Part shown: one piece after another, positions 7,961 through 17,616 of the stretch | Numbering within the stretch: the first letter of the stretch is position 1 | Layout: every line of letters begins with the position of its first letter | DNA from: Trichomonas vaginalis G3 | Lineage: Eukaryota; Parabasalia; Trichomonadida; Trichomonadidae | Length of the DNA stretch: 64,000 nucleotides | Direction: 5' to 3' | Assembly (NCBI RefSeq): GCF_026262505.1 | Contig: NC_067207.1 | Location: forward strand, 15,716,082 to 15,780,081 | Notes under the pieces: model-generated | Databases searched by the model: none | Told to the model about the DNA's origin: nothing | Seen by the model: the letters and a program-made list of their open reading frames with translations, nothing else | Made by a program: the position numbers and the translations under genes

Positions 7961-10900
7961 AGTCAGGCAATAGACTCATTGACTTTAACATCGAAGCTTT
8001 AGATGAACCAAACAGAGACTACTTACACAAACATTTCGGTAAGGTTTTCATGAGACTCTTAGAGAAGATTAAAATAAACTCCCAACAAAGATGGATGGTA
8101 TGTTATAAACTTGGTGGAAAGTATGAATGTTCTACGTTAAACCTCAATAATATTGGAACATTACTACATCAGCTCTTGAAGGAGAACTTTATATCAGAGA
8201 TAGAAGCAAATGCTGCAGGTATTGTTGAAATGCACTATGACTTCTTCTTGACAAACATAAAGAATCTTACCGAAATAAAGATGTATGATTTAACAGAATA
8301 TGAAGGCTTAACGATGTCAGATGTAAAGAAAGGAAAGCCACAGAAGCGACCATATAGAGATGAAAGCACACTGACAAATGACCAGAAAAGCCATTTTGGA
8401 AGCTCTTAAGCAAACAGGAAACCCAGCATATAGAAAGCTTTTTGGAAGAAATTTGGTGAAAAGAAGTTTTATAAGAAGAGAAGCGGTCAGTTCTGGAAGT
8501 ATCTTTGCACATTACCTATAAATCTTGAACGCTACCAAATCTTCAATGAACTGAACAAAAGAACTGCAGCACTTATGACAGAAGACAATTGTTTCGTTTA
8601 TGCTTGCATTCAAGCTGGAGTAGATGAAGAAACTATTGACCACATGAGAGAAGTCATTCGTGTTAGAGACTTTCCTCAAAGTAAAGTACAAGAAATTTCT
8701 GACGCAACAAGTATAGCATTTAATGTTACCATTGGTTATTTCAATGACTCAAGACATAATGAAATAAAGAGATATATACCAAAAGAATGTGAAACTGTTC
8801 GAACTATTGACTTACTTCTTGTTGAAGACCACTACATGCTAAACGAAAGATTACCAATGACAACATATTTCATTCGCAACTATATAGAAATCTTCAAAGA
8901 GTGTGGTGGAATGAACATTGAAAAACAGATGAAAATATATACAAGAGAGATGGTAAATACATTGTTCGCATGGATAGAACTACACCGTTATGGGATGTTA
9001 TGAAAACATTGTGGGAGTGCAAATATTTCGAACCTATTTCTTATGGAGAACTTTTCACATATACGACTGACTTATATAAACAGAACCTTGCACCATTTAA
9101 AGATTTGACATATGCTCCAAAGTATTGTGTACAACTGAAGAAGAAAGCAGAGTCAAAAGAAGTAAATAAAAATAAGTGCAAGTTCATTCCTGAGCACGTT
9201 TTCTTTGCTGACTTTGAGTGCAGTACCGATGGCTTTCATAAAGCTTTTAACATCTGTTATGACAGTGAAGATGGTTCAGTGAGTGAAAGCATTGGGGTCA
9301 GAACTGTGCAACAGAATTTTTGGAACGACTTCCTGACAAGAGTTTAATATATTTCCATAACCTCAGTTATGATATAAACTTCATCTTAAGACACATGACA
9401 GAAGTGAAAGGAACTCCCATCATTAAAGGTTCACGAACAATGCAAATAACTGGCTTATATAAAGGAGGGCAATTATTATAAAAGACTCTTACAGTGTTAT
9501 AAATAAGAAGCTTAAACTATTTCCTGCTATGTTTAACTTACAAACAGGACCGAAAGAAGTATTTCCATATAACTACTACAGCAGTACTTTGTTAGCAAAT
9601 GACAACAGAACTGGTGTCATTTCTGAAGCATGTAAGTTTGATGCAGATACATTCATGAAAAACATAGATTCCATCAAAGGTTGCAGAATAGATGAAACCA
9701 CTTCGACTTAGAAAAATATAGCACGTTTTATTGCAAACAAGATGTAAGAATTTTAAGAGAAGGTTTTGTTAAGTTCCGCAATGACTTATTGAAAGAATTT
9801 GATTTAAACGTTTATGACTACGTTAGTATTTGTTCAATTGCTAACAAATTGTTTGAGAACAGAGTATACTTCCCGAATGGAAATCTTTATGACCTCTCAA
9901 ATAAACCAAGAGAATTTATTTCAGCTGTATTCAAGGTGGAAGATGTATGTTGTCAGATAACATGAAACAAAAGAGCGAAAAGAAACTCATTGCTGATTTC
10001 GACGCTGTTTCATTATATCCATCCGCTATAGCAAGACTTTATACTTTAGAAGGAATTCCAAAGGTTATGAAGGATGAGATGCTAAGCACAGAGTATCTCA
10101 TGAGACATTTATTCGATGACGACCAAAAGGAACCCATTGGTGAAAAGTTTATGTCTGGCTTCTTTGTTCTCATTAAGATAACAGAGATTGGAATACATAG
10201 ACACTTTCCTTTAATAGTTTGTGACCCTGAACTAAATCCAGAACTTAACGTTCCAGAAGTTCAAACACTTGCTGTTTAATGTATGTTGACCATATAACAT
10301 TACAAGACCTCATAAAATATCAAGGTGTCAAATGTGAAGTGTTGCAAGGATACTATTACGATGGAAACAGAGATATTAGAATAAGAGATGAAGTAAAGAA
10401 GTTGTTTGAGTTAAGGTTAAAGTATAAGAAAGAAGGAAATCCTTTGCAAGAAAATATAAAGCTCATTCTGAACAGTATTTATGGCAAAACTATTCTATCT
10501 CCTATTGAGTCAAAAATAACCATAGTAAATGACAAAGATGCTATAAGATATGCCATCAGAAACTACAACCATATAGTGAAGTTCGAAGGTTTGGATGGTT
10601 CAGATAAAACTATTTTCAAGCTAACGAAAAGCATTTGCAGACACTTTAACTTCTGTCCACTTGGTGTTAACATTCTATCTATGTCGAAGAGAATAATGTG
10701 TGAAGTATTCTGTACTGCTGAGGACTTAGGAATGGACATCTTTTATAGCGATACGACAGTATGCATCTCTACAATGAAGATATCCCTCGTTTAGCTGAAG
10801 AGTTTGAGAAACGTTATGGAAGAGTTCTCATTGGTAAAAACCTTGGTCAATTTCATAGTGACTTCGCAGAAATAACACCTGGAAAACAAAGTTTAGCATA

Positions 10901-11254
10901 CAAGTCAATATTTTGTGGAAAGAAGACCTACATAGACTTACTCACTAACGATTTAAATGAAGTTGCATTTCACTGCAGAATGAAAGGCGTGAAGCAAGAT
11001 GTTATTGCTTTAACCGCTAATGAAATGTTTCCTGACTCTGTTCAGTGTTTCTATGATGAAGATAAAGGTTTAATGGTTCCGCAAGGAAATTTGACAAAGA
11101 CTCTGAGTTCAGTGTTATGAAGTTATATAAAGCACTTTATGACGGTCAAGAGATTGGATTTGACTTATGTAAGTCTTCTAGTCCTTGCTTTGCTGAAAAG
11201 TTTAACTTCTCAATAACGACTAAAACAAGCTTTATTCGTAAGTTGAAGTTCTGA
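7957..11254 (+). pseudogene. Protein-primed family B DNA polymerase of the Polinton, heavily broken
   Basis: Recognisable blocks in order are an N-terminal Polinton-specific region (7957-9180), an exonuclease start FADFECST near 9210, an exonuclease II block near 9357, polymerase motif A with DFDAVSLYPSAIARL near 9990, motif B with LILNSIYGKT near 10470, and a motif C-like YSDT near 10745. The order and the 1.1-kb-codon span match Maverick polymerases, which copy the element using a protein primer. There are about ten breaks, so this is clearly dead. It ends convergent with the minus-strand capsid-side genes. Confidence 0.85.
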
Positions 11255-11335
11255 GGTCATTTATTTTTGTCAGCAATGAGGTCATGAATGAGGTCATGAA
11301 TGAGGTCATTTATTTTTGTCAGAAATGAGGTCATT
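11253..11335. repeat. Direct repeats of GAGGTCAT in the convergent spacer
   Basis: The unit TGAGGTCATTTATTTTTGTCAG occurs twice, near 11252 and 11310, with two short ATGAGGTCATGA units between. It fills the gap between the convergent polymerase and capsid-side genes, a place where transcript-end signals are expected. Confidence 0.75.
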
Positions 11336-11363
11336 CGTGATAAAAATAAAGCTAGCGTAGATT

Positions 11364-12221
11364 TTACAATACTGCGATGGTAGAGTTTAAGAGTTGTGCT
11401 TCAATGTAGAGACAGTCCTTATGGTCTGGAGGTAAGAACACTGGGCAGTTATGGTCATGAGTGGAGAACATGTCTATCCAAAACTCACGATTGAAGCCAG
11501 TTAATTTATAGTATTTAGGGTTAGGAAGTGGTGAAGTTCTTGTATGACCAATGAACTCATTTTCAACTCCCTTACTTAAGTTTGAATATAATATAGCTTG
11601 CTTTCTATCCCAAATGCCAGGTGTTACAATCTTTGAAAATTCATTTTTCCTCGGAAGCATTGCATCATAATTGAAAACATTCTTGAAATCATCACTTGGT
11701 TCAGAGATTTGAAATCTTATACGTAATGGATTTTCTTTCTTTTAGCTACTTCATTGAATGGTGAGAATACAACAAACTGACAGTCATGTGTTCCATCTTC
11801 ATTTTCATTAAATTCATAATGAAAGTCTATAAGTTGTGGCTGACTACCTTCTTCTTTCAGTTGTGCAAGAAACTCACGTAAAGGCTGTAAAGTTTGTACT
11901 TCAATGTTGAACTTTTTCTCGAACATCTCATTAAATGAAATCATACATTTGCAACAATGTTGTATCGTCTTTAAAGTATTTGTATATGTGAATGTTTTGG
12001 GCGCTTAAAGACTGTTCGTCATTTTCTATCTCGACTTGAAGTATAAAGTCAACCTTTCTGAAAGCACGTGTTATATACATAGATGTTATGCCAATGTACT
12101 TCTCTTCATTTATGTTCACAATCCAGTCTGTTGGAAACTTAAACGTTACTCTGTTCCCCTTTATTTTGACGTCAGGGTTTTCACTACTGAACGCAACAGA
12201 TAAAGGTATTTGTCTATACAT
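11364..12221 (-). pseudogene. Minor capsid (penton-like) candidate, broken
   Basis: Starts at ATG 12221 with MYRQIPLSVAFSSENPDVKI and a beta-rich N-terminal part. The total span of about 285 codons and the place beside the major capsid candidate suit the single jelly-roll penton of Polintons. The family call rests on position, length and predicted strands, not on a motif. It has a few breaks. Its start is preceded on its own strand by TTTTTATCCGAA, shared with the major capsid gene. Confidence 0.4.
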
Positions 12222-12225
12222 TTAG

Positions 12226-12237
12226 TTCGGATAAAAA
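12226..12237 (-). promoter_or_regulatory. Promoter-like motif TTTTTATCCGAA
   Basis: Reads TTTTTATCCGAACTAAATG on the minus strand, ending at the ATG at 12221. The same 12 bases precede the gene at 13019. Shared placement before two virion-type genes suggests a late-class promoter; inference. Confidence 0.5.
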
Positions 12238-12245
12238 TAAACCAT

Positions 12246-12520
12246 TTACTCTTTCTTTGCTTCAGCTTCTTTAGCTTTTTGTTCTTCCTTTGCTTTTGCT
12301 TCTTCTCTAGCTTTCTTCGCCAGCAAACGTGGGTTCTTTTGTCTTCCAGCAGCTAATGCAGCAAGTTGTTTTTCACTAAGTTTTCTCTTTGGTCTCTCTG
12401 GCTTTTGTTCTTGTTTTTGTTCCTTCAGTTCGGATAAAATTTGCTCACGAATTTCTTTCTTCAATGCTTCAACATCTATGACCCCTTGGTCTTGTCCGTA
12501 GGGCTTGTCTGAGTCATTTG
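12246..12520 (-). CDS. Lys/Glu/Ala-rich small protein, element-encoded
   Basis: The C-terminal 70 residues are strongly charged and helical (KREIREQ-like start, PERPKRKLSEKQLAALAAG, then AKKAREEAKAKEEQKAKEAE). The frame stays open upstream to about 12520 without an ATG, so the true start is unclear; a TTG at 12464 is only a formal start. Such basic, Ala/Lys-rich proteins can bind DNA in virions, but no family is recognised. It faces away from the gene at 12563. Confidence 0.4.
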
Positions 12521-12562
12521 ACTGCAGATAAAAAACAAAATTAAAACTTTAACCGATGTAAA

Positions 12563-12991
12563 ATGAGCTTGTCAAAATCAGAGCGAGAGTCTATTATATT
12601 AAATGACGCAAGAGGAATACAACATCCTTTCTATTACGTAAGTCAGAGTAAAGATGGTAAAATATACGTAAGAAAAAGAAAGGTTCCATTAGCGAATGCA
12701 GAAAGCGACAACATTAAGGTGCATGGCAAGGGCGAAGCCCACGAAGCCCATATAAAACCTTCTGTTCAAACTGAGCCACCAAAAACAGAAGAAAAGAAGC
12801 CAGATGTACTTTCAATAACGAACCAAGAGCTTATTGCAAAGTTTGAATTTCATTGAAAAACAAACCGAGTCAAAGAACCTGACCCACCAGTGAAAGAAGT
12901 TGAGACAAAAGAGAATGTACAGTTCATTGAAAATGTCAAGAAACAACTTCCACCACGAATGCCAAGAAGAAGAGTGAGAATAATGAAGTAA
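12563..12991 (+). pseudogene. Small unknown protein with FY-x4-KDG motif, broken
   Basis: Starts at ATG 12563. The N-terminal part contains PFYYVSQSKDGKIYVRKRK, close in pattern to GFYIHTMKDGRVQFRKIKQ in the gene at 15106; both continue with PL. The rest is Pro/Glu/Lys-rich and ends in a basic tail near 12985. The two genes look like distant paralogues. Function unknown. Confidence 0.45.
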
Positions 12992-12998
12992 ATAGATA

Positions 12999-13010
12999 TT
13001 TTTATCCGAA
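12999..13010 (+). promoter_or_regulatory. Promoter-like motif TTTTTATCCGAA (major capsid side)
   Basis: Eight bases before the ATG at 13019. Twin of the motif at 12226-12237 on the other strand. Confidence 0.5.
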
Positions 13011-13018
13011 GTAAATAC

Positions 13019-14542
13019 ATGCAGAACGAACAGTTAAACGAATTTACTCCAGCAGAGCATATTCATCAGATTCGCTCATATTTCGATATCATAGACAATG
13101 CAGTTCAAATTGGTGACACTAATAGAAAATATTCTGACGCAAAGATTCCATCACAACCTGGAACTGCTAAAGATAACACATGGGTAACATTCAATCTCTC
13201 ACCTCCTGGTGAAAATATGTTGGACCTTTACAATACATTCATTACGTATAAAATGGAAGGTCAATTTATTGTAGATAAAGAAATTGGTTCAGGTTCCAAT
13301 AAAACAAACCCACCAGGATTTTGGATTGGTTTCGATGACGCTTTCTATGCAGTTGCTGGATATCAAATCCTTGCAAATGGTCGTATCGTATATTCTCAAG
13401 ACAACGCAAGAGAAGAAGCATATATAACTTCAAACTCACAAACTACGAACAAATAAAGAAAGTAGATGTTTTCTCAAAGACTCGACATGAAGATGTATGG
13501 AGTCATTCGGGAACTGCAGAACAGGACAAATTGTTAGTGGTCCAATTACAGCAGGAAAATCATTTGATTTTAAGCTTCGTTTAAGAATTCCTGTTAGAAG
13601 ATTCCTTCCATTAGAAGCTATTCGATTTATTCCAGCTTTTGCAGGAAACATTCAGCTTAAAGTAAAGTTCAGTAGCGACGCCTTACAATGCACATCTATA
13701 TCTGTAAATGATATCATTGCTTTCAATCCAACTCTTAAAGTTGCATTTGCTTCAGATTCAAATCCACCGACAAATAAATTTGTTCCATGGAATGAACCAT
13801 TCACTATGATAACGAAGGCAGTAGAAGCTAGTGGAACAGTTACTATTACAACTGTAACCAGCAACTATTTCGAACAAAGATGGATTTTAATGAATGTTTC
13901 ATTCATCCAAAGTCATTCTCTTTAGACCCTAACATTTATACAGAACTTGTAGAACATTATACAAACGAGGCTTTATGTTTTCCTGTTAAAGTTATGGATT
14001 GGATTCCTATGGACGGTTCATTCTCAAAGAATACAGATAGTTCAAGTGCAACATTTACAGCAGCTTATACGCCTATTAATGTTAAAAGTATTTGGGCACT
14101 ATTTAGAAAGAAAGACAACTATTATGTTAATTTTGAGAACCCTAAGTTTAAATATCTTCAGCTTTCCATGGGAGCTTATGGAAATATGCCTGCAGAACCT
14201 GAAAAATCATATGGACCTGTATTTTATGAAATGGTTGCGAACGCTTGCAATACAAACAATGATATGATAGGATTTAATGAAGATGTTATGAGGTCATTGG
14301 TGGATGATGGTAGTGTGGAACATAAATGGGATAGCTATGACAACACACATTTCTTATGTGGTTTTCCAACAGAAGTGGACTTTTGCTTCCAGCAAGGTCA
14401 AACATCTACTGCTCCAATAACATACAAATTGTCTGTTAAAGGACCTATTGAACTAGCAACTGAAAATGTACCAAAGCCACTTATTGGATTTATGAGGGAT
14501 TGTTGCTTTGCCATTCAGGTGCGTGCTAATGGAATCCCATAA
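13019..14542 (+). pseudogene. Major capsid protein candidate (double jelly-roll), broken
   Basis: The region of about 508 codons is the largest virion-type gene here. It starts MQNEQLNEFTPAEHIHQIRS and encodes many beta-strand stretches with Gly, Asn and aromatic residues, such as WVTFNLSPPGENMLDLYNTF and KFKYLQLSMGAYGNMP. Length and place next to the penton candidate fit the Polinton double jelly-roll capsid. The call is from length, context and strand-rich composition. It has a small number of breaks. Confidence 0.6.
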
Positions 14543-14619
14543 TAAGATTAGATGACTATAACTTAGCTACGGACGACAGTGAGGAATAAAGGATGAACGT
14601 TTATTTTTAAAGCTTATAA

Positions 14620-15028
14620 ATGAGTTCTTCATCAAGCTCTCGTGAACCTTCACCATCTATGAAACAAACTTTACCAAACGATTATGGAGCACCTATTGAA
14701 TATTTCTTACGAGCTGCACAATGGCAAAGAGCAGTTCACCAAGGTTAGGTGTTCCACCAGCTCCTGTCAAAATAGCATTTGGTCAAGTCCTTATATAAAA
14801 TATGGTCTCCCACTAGGTTTGCTAGCTACAGCAGGAGCAGTAATGATGTTGAAAAGAAATAAAGCAAATGTTGTAAATAATACTGAAGTAGCTGAAGTTA
14901 AACAAACTCCAACACCTTCACAAGCAAAACCTTCAATGACTCCTGAACCTATGGAAGTACAAACTCCTGTTCAAAAGTCAACTCCTAAACCGACTCCAAC
15001 ATTTAAACCAGAACTACTCCTCAAATAA
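14620..15028 (+). pseudogene. Single-pass membrane protein with Pro/Thr-rich tail, broken
   Basis: Starts at ATG 14620 after TTTATTTTTAAAGCTTATAA with a Ser-rich N-terminus. A hydrophobic helix around YGLPLGLLATAGAVMML is followed by KRNK and a tail rich in PTPSQAKPSMTPEP-type repeats. In virions such proteins could sit in a membrane; this is inference. It is broken. No family recognised. Confidence 0.45.
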
Positions 15029-15105
15029 ATCGTAAAACTCCTGCGTTTCCTTACTGAAAAAATAACGTTATTTTTATTTAATATTAAAATTTTTATTTGA
15101 TTGAA

Positions 15106-15339
15106 ATGACGACTAAAGTCACTGAAGCAATGAAACAAAAGTTTTTGGTAGAATACATTAAATCAGGAACTATTCCAGAAGGTTTTTACATTCATACTAT
15201 GAAGGATGGTAGAGTTCAGTTTAGAAAGATAAAGCAACCATTAGATAGAGAAGGAATTTTGAGAAGATTAAACTTCATGAGGACAACATTGCTGAACTTA
15301 AAGAAGTTAGAAGAGTTGGAGAAAGGAAGAGAGTTATAA
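15106..15339 (+). CDS. Small unknown protein, 77 residues, KDG motif
   Basis: Intact short frame from ATG 15106, starting MTTKVTEAMKQKFLVEYIKS. The motif GFYIHTMKDGRVQFRKIKQ matches the pattern in the gene at 12563. The C-terminal half is a basic/acidic helix. The upstream leader AAAATAACGTTATTTTTATTTAA is of the type found before other element genes. Confidence 0.5.
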   Translation: MTTKVTEAMKQKFLVEYIKSGTIPEGFYIHTMKDGRVQFRKIKQPLDREGILRRLNFMRTTLLNLKKLEELEKGREL

Positions 15340-15380
15340 AGTAATGAATTCAACAGGGTGAAAAGAGGTGAGATTCAACC
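15340..15380. promoter_or_regulatory. Degenerate member of the AGGTGAGATCTCACCT group
   Basis: Contains GAGGTGAGATTCAACCACTTCACCT-like parts with the same neighbours (AGGGTGAAAA, TTCACCTAAAT) as the four palindromes farther left, but the symmetry is lost. Confidence 0.4.
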
Positions 15381-15482
15381 ACTTCACCTAAATTTAAATG
15401 GATGTTTTCATACGTGTGAGGTGGTGATATCATTTATTTTTAAGTTTATTTTTTATTTTATTTTTTTATTTATTTTATATAA

Positions 15483-15736
15483 ATGACGAAACTATTGAGA
15501 TAACAAACTACAACGGTCATGAGTTCAAGAATTTGTTCTTCGTTCCTCGTGAAAATACATTCTATCAGATACGAGGGAGAAAGGGTAAAGTTAGTTTGAG
15601 CGTTTTATGACTAAAGCATAATGGAAAGTTATACAAGCATACGATACAAAATGGTAAGCGTGTTTCATTAGCTTTGTCAAAACTTAACAGGTATAACTAT
15701 GACAGTGATTTTGACCTATATGAAGAAGAAAAGTGA
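15483..15736 (+). pseudogene. Small unknown protein near the element end, broken
   Basis: Begins at ATG 15483 after a T-rich leader and a TATATAA-like stretch. The encoded pieces contain ITNYNGHEFKNLFFVP and NGKRVSLALSKLNRYNYD. This is the last coding region before the right terminus. It is broken and not recognised. Confidence 0.35.
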
Positions 15737-15739
15737 GTC

Positions 15740-15976
15740 AGAAGATTATGAGCTGTTATGTGAAGCACACATGGGAACGCTGCAATACTTTTGTAAGTGA
15801 GAACGTTTATTTTTACAGTAGTGAAGTCGTTTTGTGAAAACATTAGTGAGGTGAAGTGGTTGGGCTTTGTAAATATTTAAGTTAAGTGGTGTTGTCGTTT
15901 GTGTTGTAAAATATACGTTAACGGTTTCGTAAAGTGTCAAATTCACATATCAGGGGTAAGGAGGCGCGCAGTGCCT
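15740..15976. repeat. Right terminal region of the Polinton
   Basis: Non-coding sequence with GTGAGGTGAAGTG, GTAAAGTGTCAAATT and a GC-rich tip GGCGCGCAGTGCCT. It should be the right inverted terminal repeat; the left copy is outside the window, so its length cannot be given. Confidence 0.55.
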
Positions 15977-15982
15977 CAGTAC

Positions 15983-16316
15983 CCATGATATGTATACTAA
16001 CTATCAAAGGTTTCTAAACTGAACAATGAAACAATTACATCATTAATTACAGAACATAAATTCATTAGATCAAAATACACTTTATGATCCATGAATGAAT
16101 TTTGCTCGCAGAATAAATGAATTTACAAAACCGCCAAAGATGTTGTAAATACATTAAAACGTATTAAAAGAGCATTGGTATTAATAATATGATAATATAC
16201 TATATACTATTCAGCTAATACAAGTTCATAAAAGTTGAAAAAAATAGCTAATTATGTTAATAGAAGAACAAATAAATTCTTCAAATTAATTTACGTATGT
16301 CTCAACTGTGTATATT
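15983..16316. other. Host spacer, nothing recognised
   Basis: AT-rich sequence between the Polinton end and the 3' end of the minus-strand HEAT-like gene. No ORF, RNA gene or repeat was seen. Confidence 0.6.
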
Positions 16317-17588
16317 TTAATCATCATCTTCTTCAATATTATCTGCGGCTTCTGTAAGAAGTTCATAATTATCATCTGTTTCATCAAGATTTTGTAGAAG
16401 TTTCAAAATCGCAAGTTTCAGCTTTTTCTTGTTAATTAAATCTTCATCTTCTGATAATTCATGAAGAATCGGAGTTATAATGTTTATAAAGTAATATTGT
16501 GCAGTCGAGACACTTAATTTCATGATCATTGTAAGGAATATATTAATAACTCTCAACTTGACTTCATAACAAGTATCAATATAATTTAAAAACAAATCAA
16601 ACTTCTGATTAATCAAATAATCTTGAATTGTATCACTATACTTGTCAAAAAGAATATCTATTACTTCAAATATAACAACAGCATCTTCATTTGATAATTT
16701 TCGTTCCAAAATATTGGAAATATAATTACATGTAAATAAATGTAAATTATGCCTATAAATTCTTTCATTTCCAAGTAAAAGAATGGTTTTCATTATTTTT
16801 AGGAGTTCGGATAAATAAAAATCATCTGCAAAATTAATAATTAGACGTAAAAAATCTGATTGATCAACTAATTCTAATTCTGAATATCCTCTTGATATAT
16901 ATGAACCTATAGCATTGGAGTACTGAAGCATTGCATGATAATATATGTTTTTCTGCTCTTGAAACCGTTTATTTTCAATGATTTTGTTCATTATTTTGAA
17001 AAATTCTTTTGTATAATAATTTGAGAACATACAGCATTTCTTACATAAATTCATAATATATTTGAAGTTAGGAAGTCTCATTTTCTTATTCAAAATTTTA
17101 ATAAACCCAGATGAATCAAAAAATGAATGCAAATCTTCCTGTTTAGCGCAGGCATATAAAATCATAAATATTTTCCCTTCAATGGTTGCGCTATTTATGT
17201 TTTTTAATATGTTAATTGCTAATTCAATTAATATTTCGAAATCATTAGATTGTCGATAATTGGGGAGATTACTGATCATATATAAGCACTTCAGAATCGG
17301 ATCTGCATATGGTAAATCAATTTCGTTTTCAATAATTTCAATTAATATGTAAAAAAATTGATTTTCTCGAAATATCTCTGATATCTCATTCCTTACTGGT
17401 TCATTTTGCATATTAATTGATATCATTGATGCTATATATTCAATTGTATTCTCGAATGTTTCTTCATCTCCTTCTTTATTGCAAAACATTTGAACAGCAG
17501 CAGTAAATTTTTCCATATTAAATTCTTCATTATTAGCTAATGTGTTTTCGTTAACCTCTTGATTACAACTGTCTTTGTATTCATCCAT
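16317..17588 (-). CDS. ARM/HEAT-like helical repeat protein
   Basis: A 423-residue protein if the ATG at 17588 (MDEYKDSCNQEVN) is used. An earlier in-frame ATG at 17711 would overlap the coding region of PRP17 on the other strand and is less likely. The sequence is a series of amphipathic helices with Leu/Ile/Asn-rich pattern, e.g. ADPILKCLYMISNLPNY and EVKLRVINIFLTMIMKLS, and an acidic tail ending EEDDD. Importin-alpha-like or other armadillo scaffolds look like this, but no basic importin-beta-binding segment is seen. It resembles the protein at 21838 in style. Confidence 0.6.
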   Translation of the reverse strand: MDEYKDSCNQEVNENTLANNEEFNMEKFTAAVQMFCNKEGDEETFENTIEYIASMISINMQNEPVRNEISEIFRENQFFYILIEIIENEIDLPYADPILKCLYMISNLPNYRQSNDFEILIELAINILKNINSATIEGKIFMILYACAKQEDLHSFFDSSGFIKILNKKMRLPNFKYIMNLCKKCCMFSNYYTKEFFKIMNKIIENKRFQEQKNIYYHAMLQYSNAIGSYISRGYSELELVDQSDFLRLIINFADDFYLSELLKIMKTILLLGNERIYRHNLHLFTCNYISNILERKLSNEDAVVIFEVIDILFDKYSDTIQDYLINQKFDLFLNYIDTCYEVKLRVINIFLTMIMKLSVSTAQYYFINIITPILHELSEDEDLINKKKLKLAILKLLQNLDETDDNYELLTEAADNIEEDDD

Positions 17589-17616
17589 TTCTTTTTTTAT
17601 TATTTTTTTTTGACAA
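17589..17616. promoter_or_regulatory. 28-bp divergent intergenic region
   Basis: Only 28 bases separate the ATG codons of the HEAT-like gene and PRP17. It is almost pure T on the plus strand and ends TTTGACAAATG. Both promoters must fit here or inside the opposite coding regions. Confidence 0.55.

Larger units (their letters stand above)
1..15976 (+). mobile_element. Polinton/Maverick, right-hand part, decayed
   Basis: The gene set (retroviral-type integrase with a chromodomain-like tail, protein-primed family B polymerase, jelly-roll capsid candidates, KilA-N and MSV199-type proteins, a fibre-like protein) is that of a Trichomonas Polinton/Maverick. The left end lies outside the window. The right end is placed at the sequence ending CGCGCAGTGCCT near 15976, because Polinton termini begin AG on the inward-reading strand; CAGTAC just outside could be the 6-bp target duplication, which needs the left end to confirm. 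The element is broken: most larger genes carry one to several breaks, roughly 15-25 in all. It is a fossil of moderate age whose gene families are still easy to recognise. All functions are inferred from family. Confidence 0.85.
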
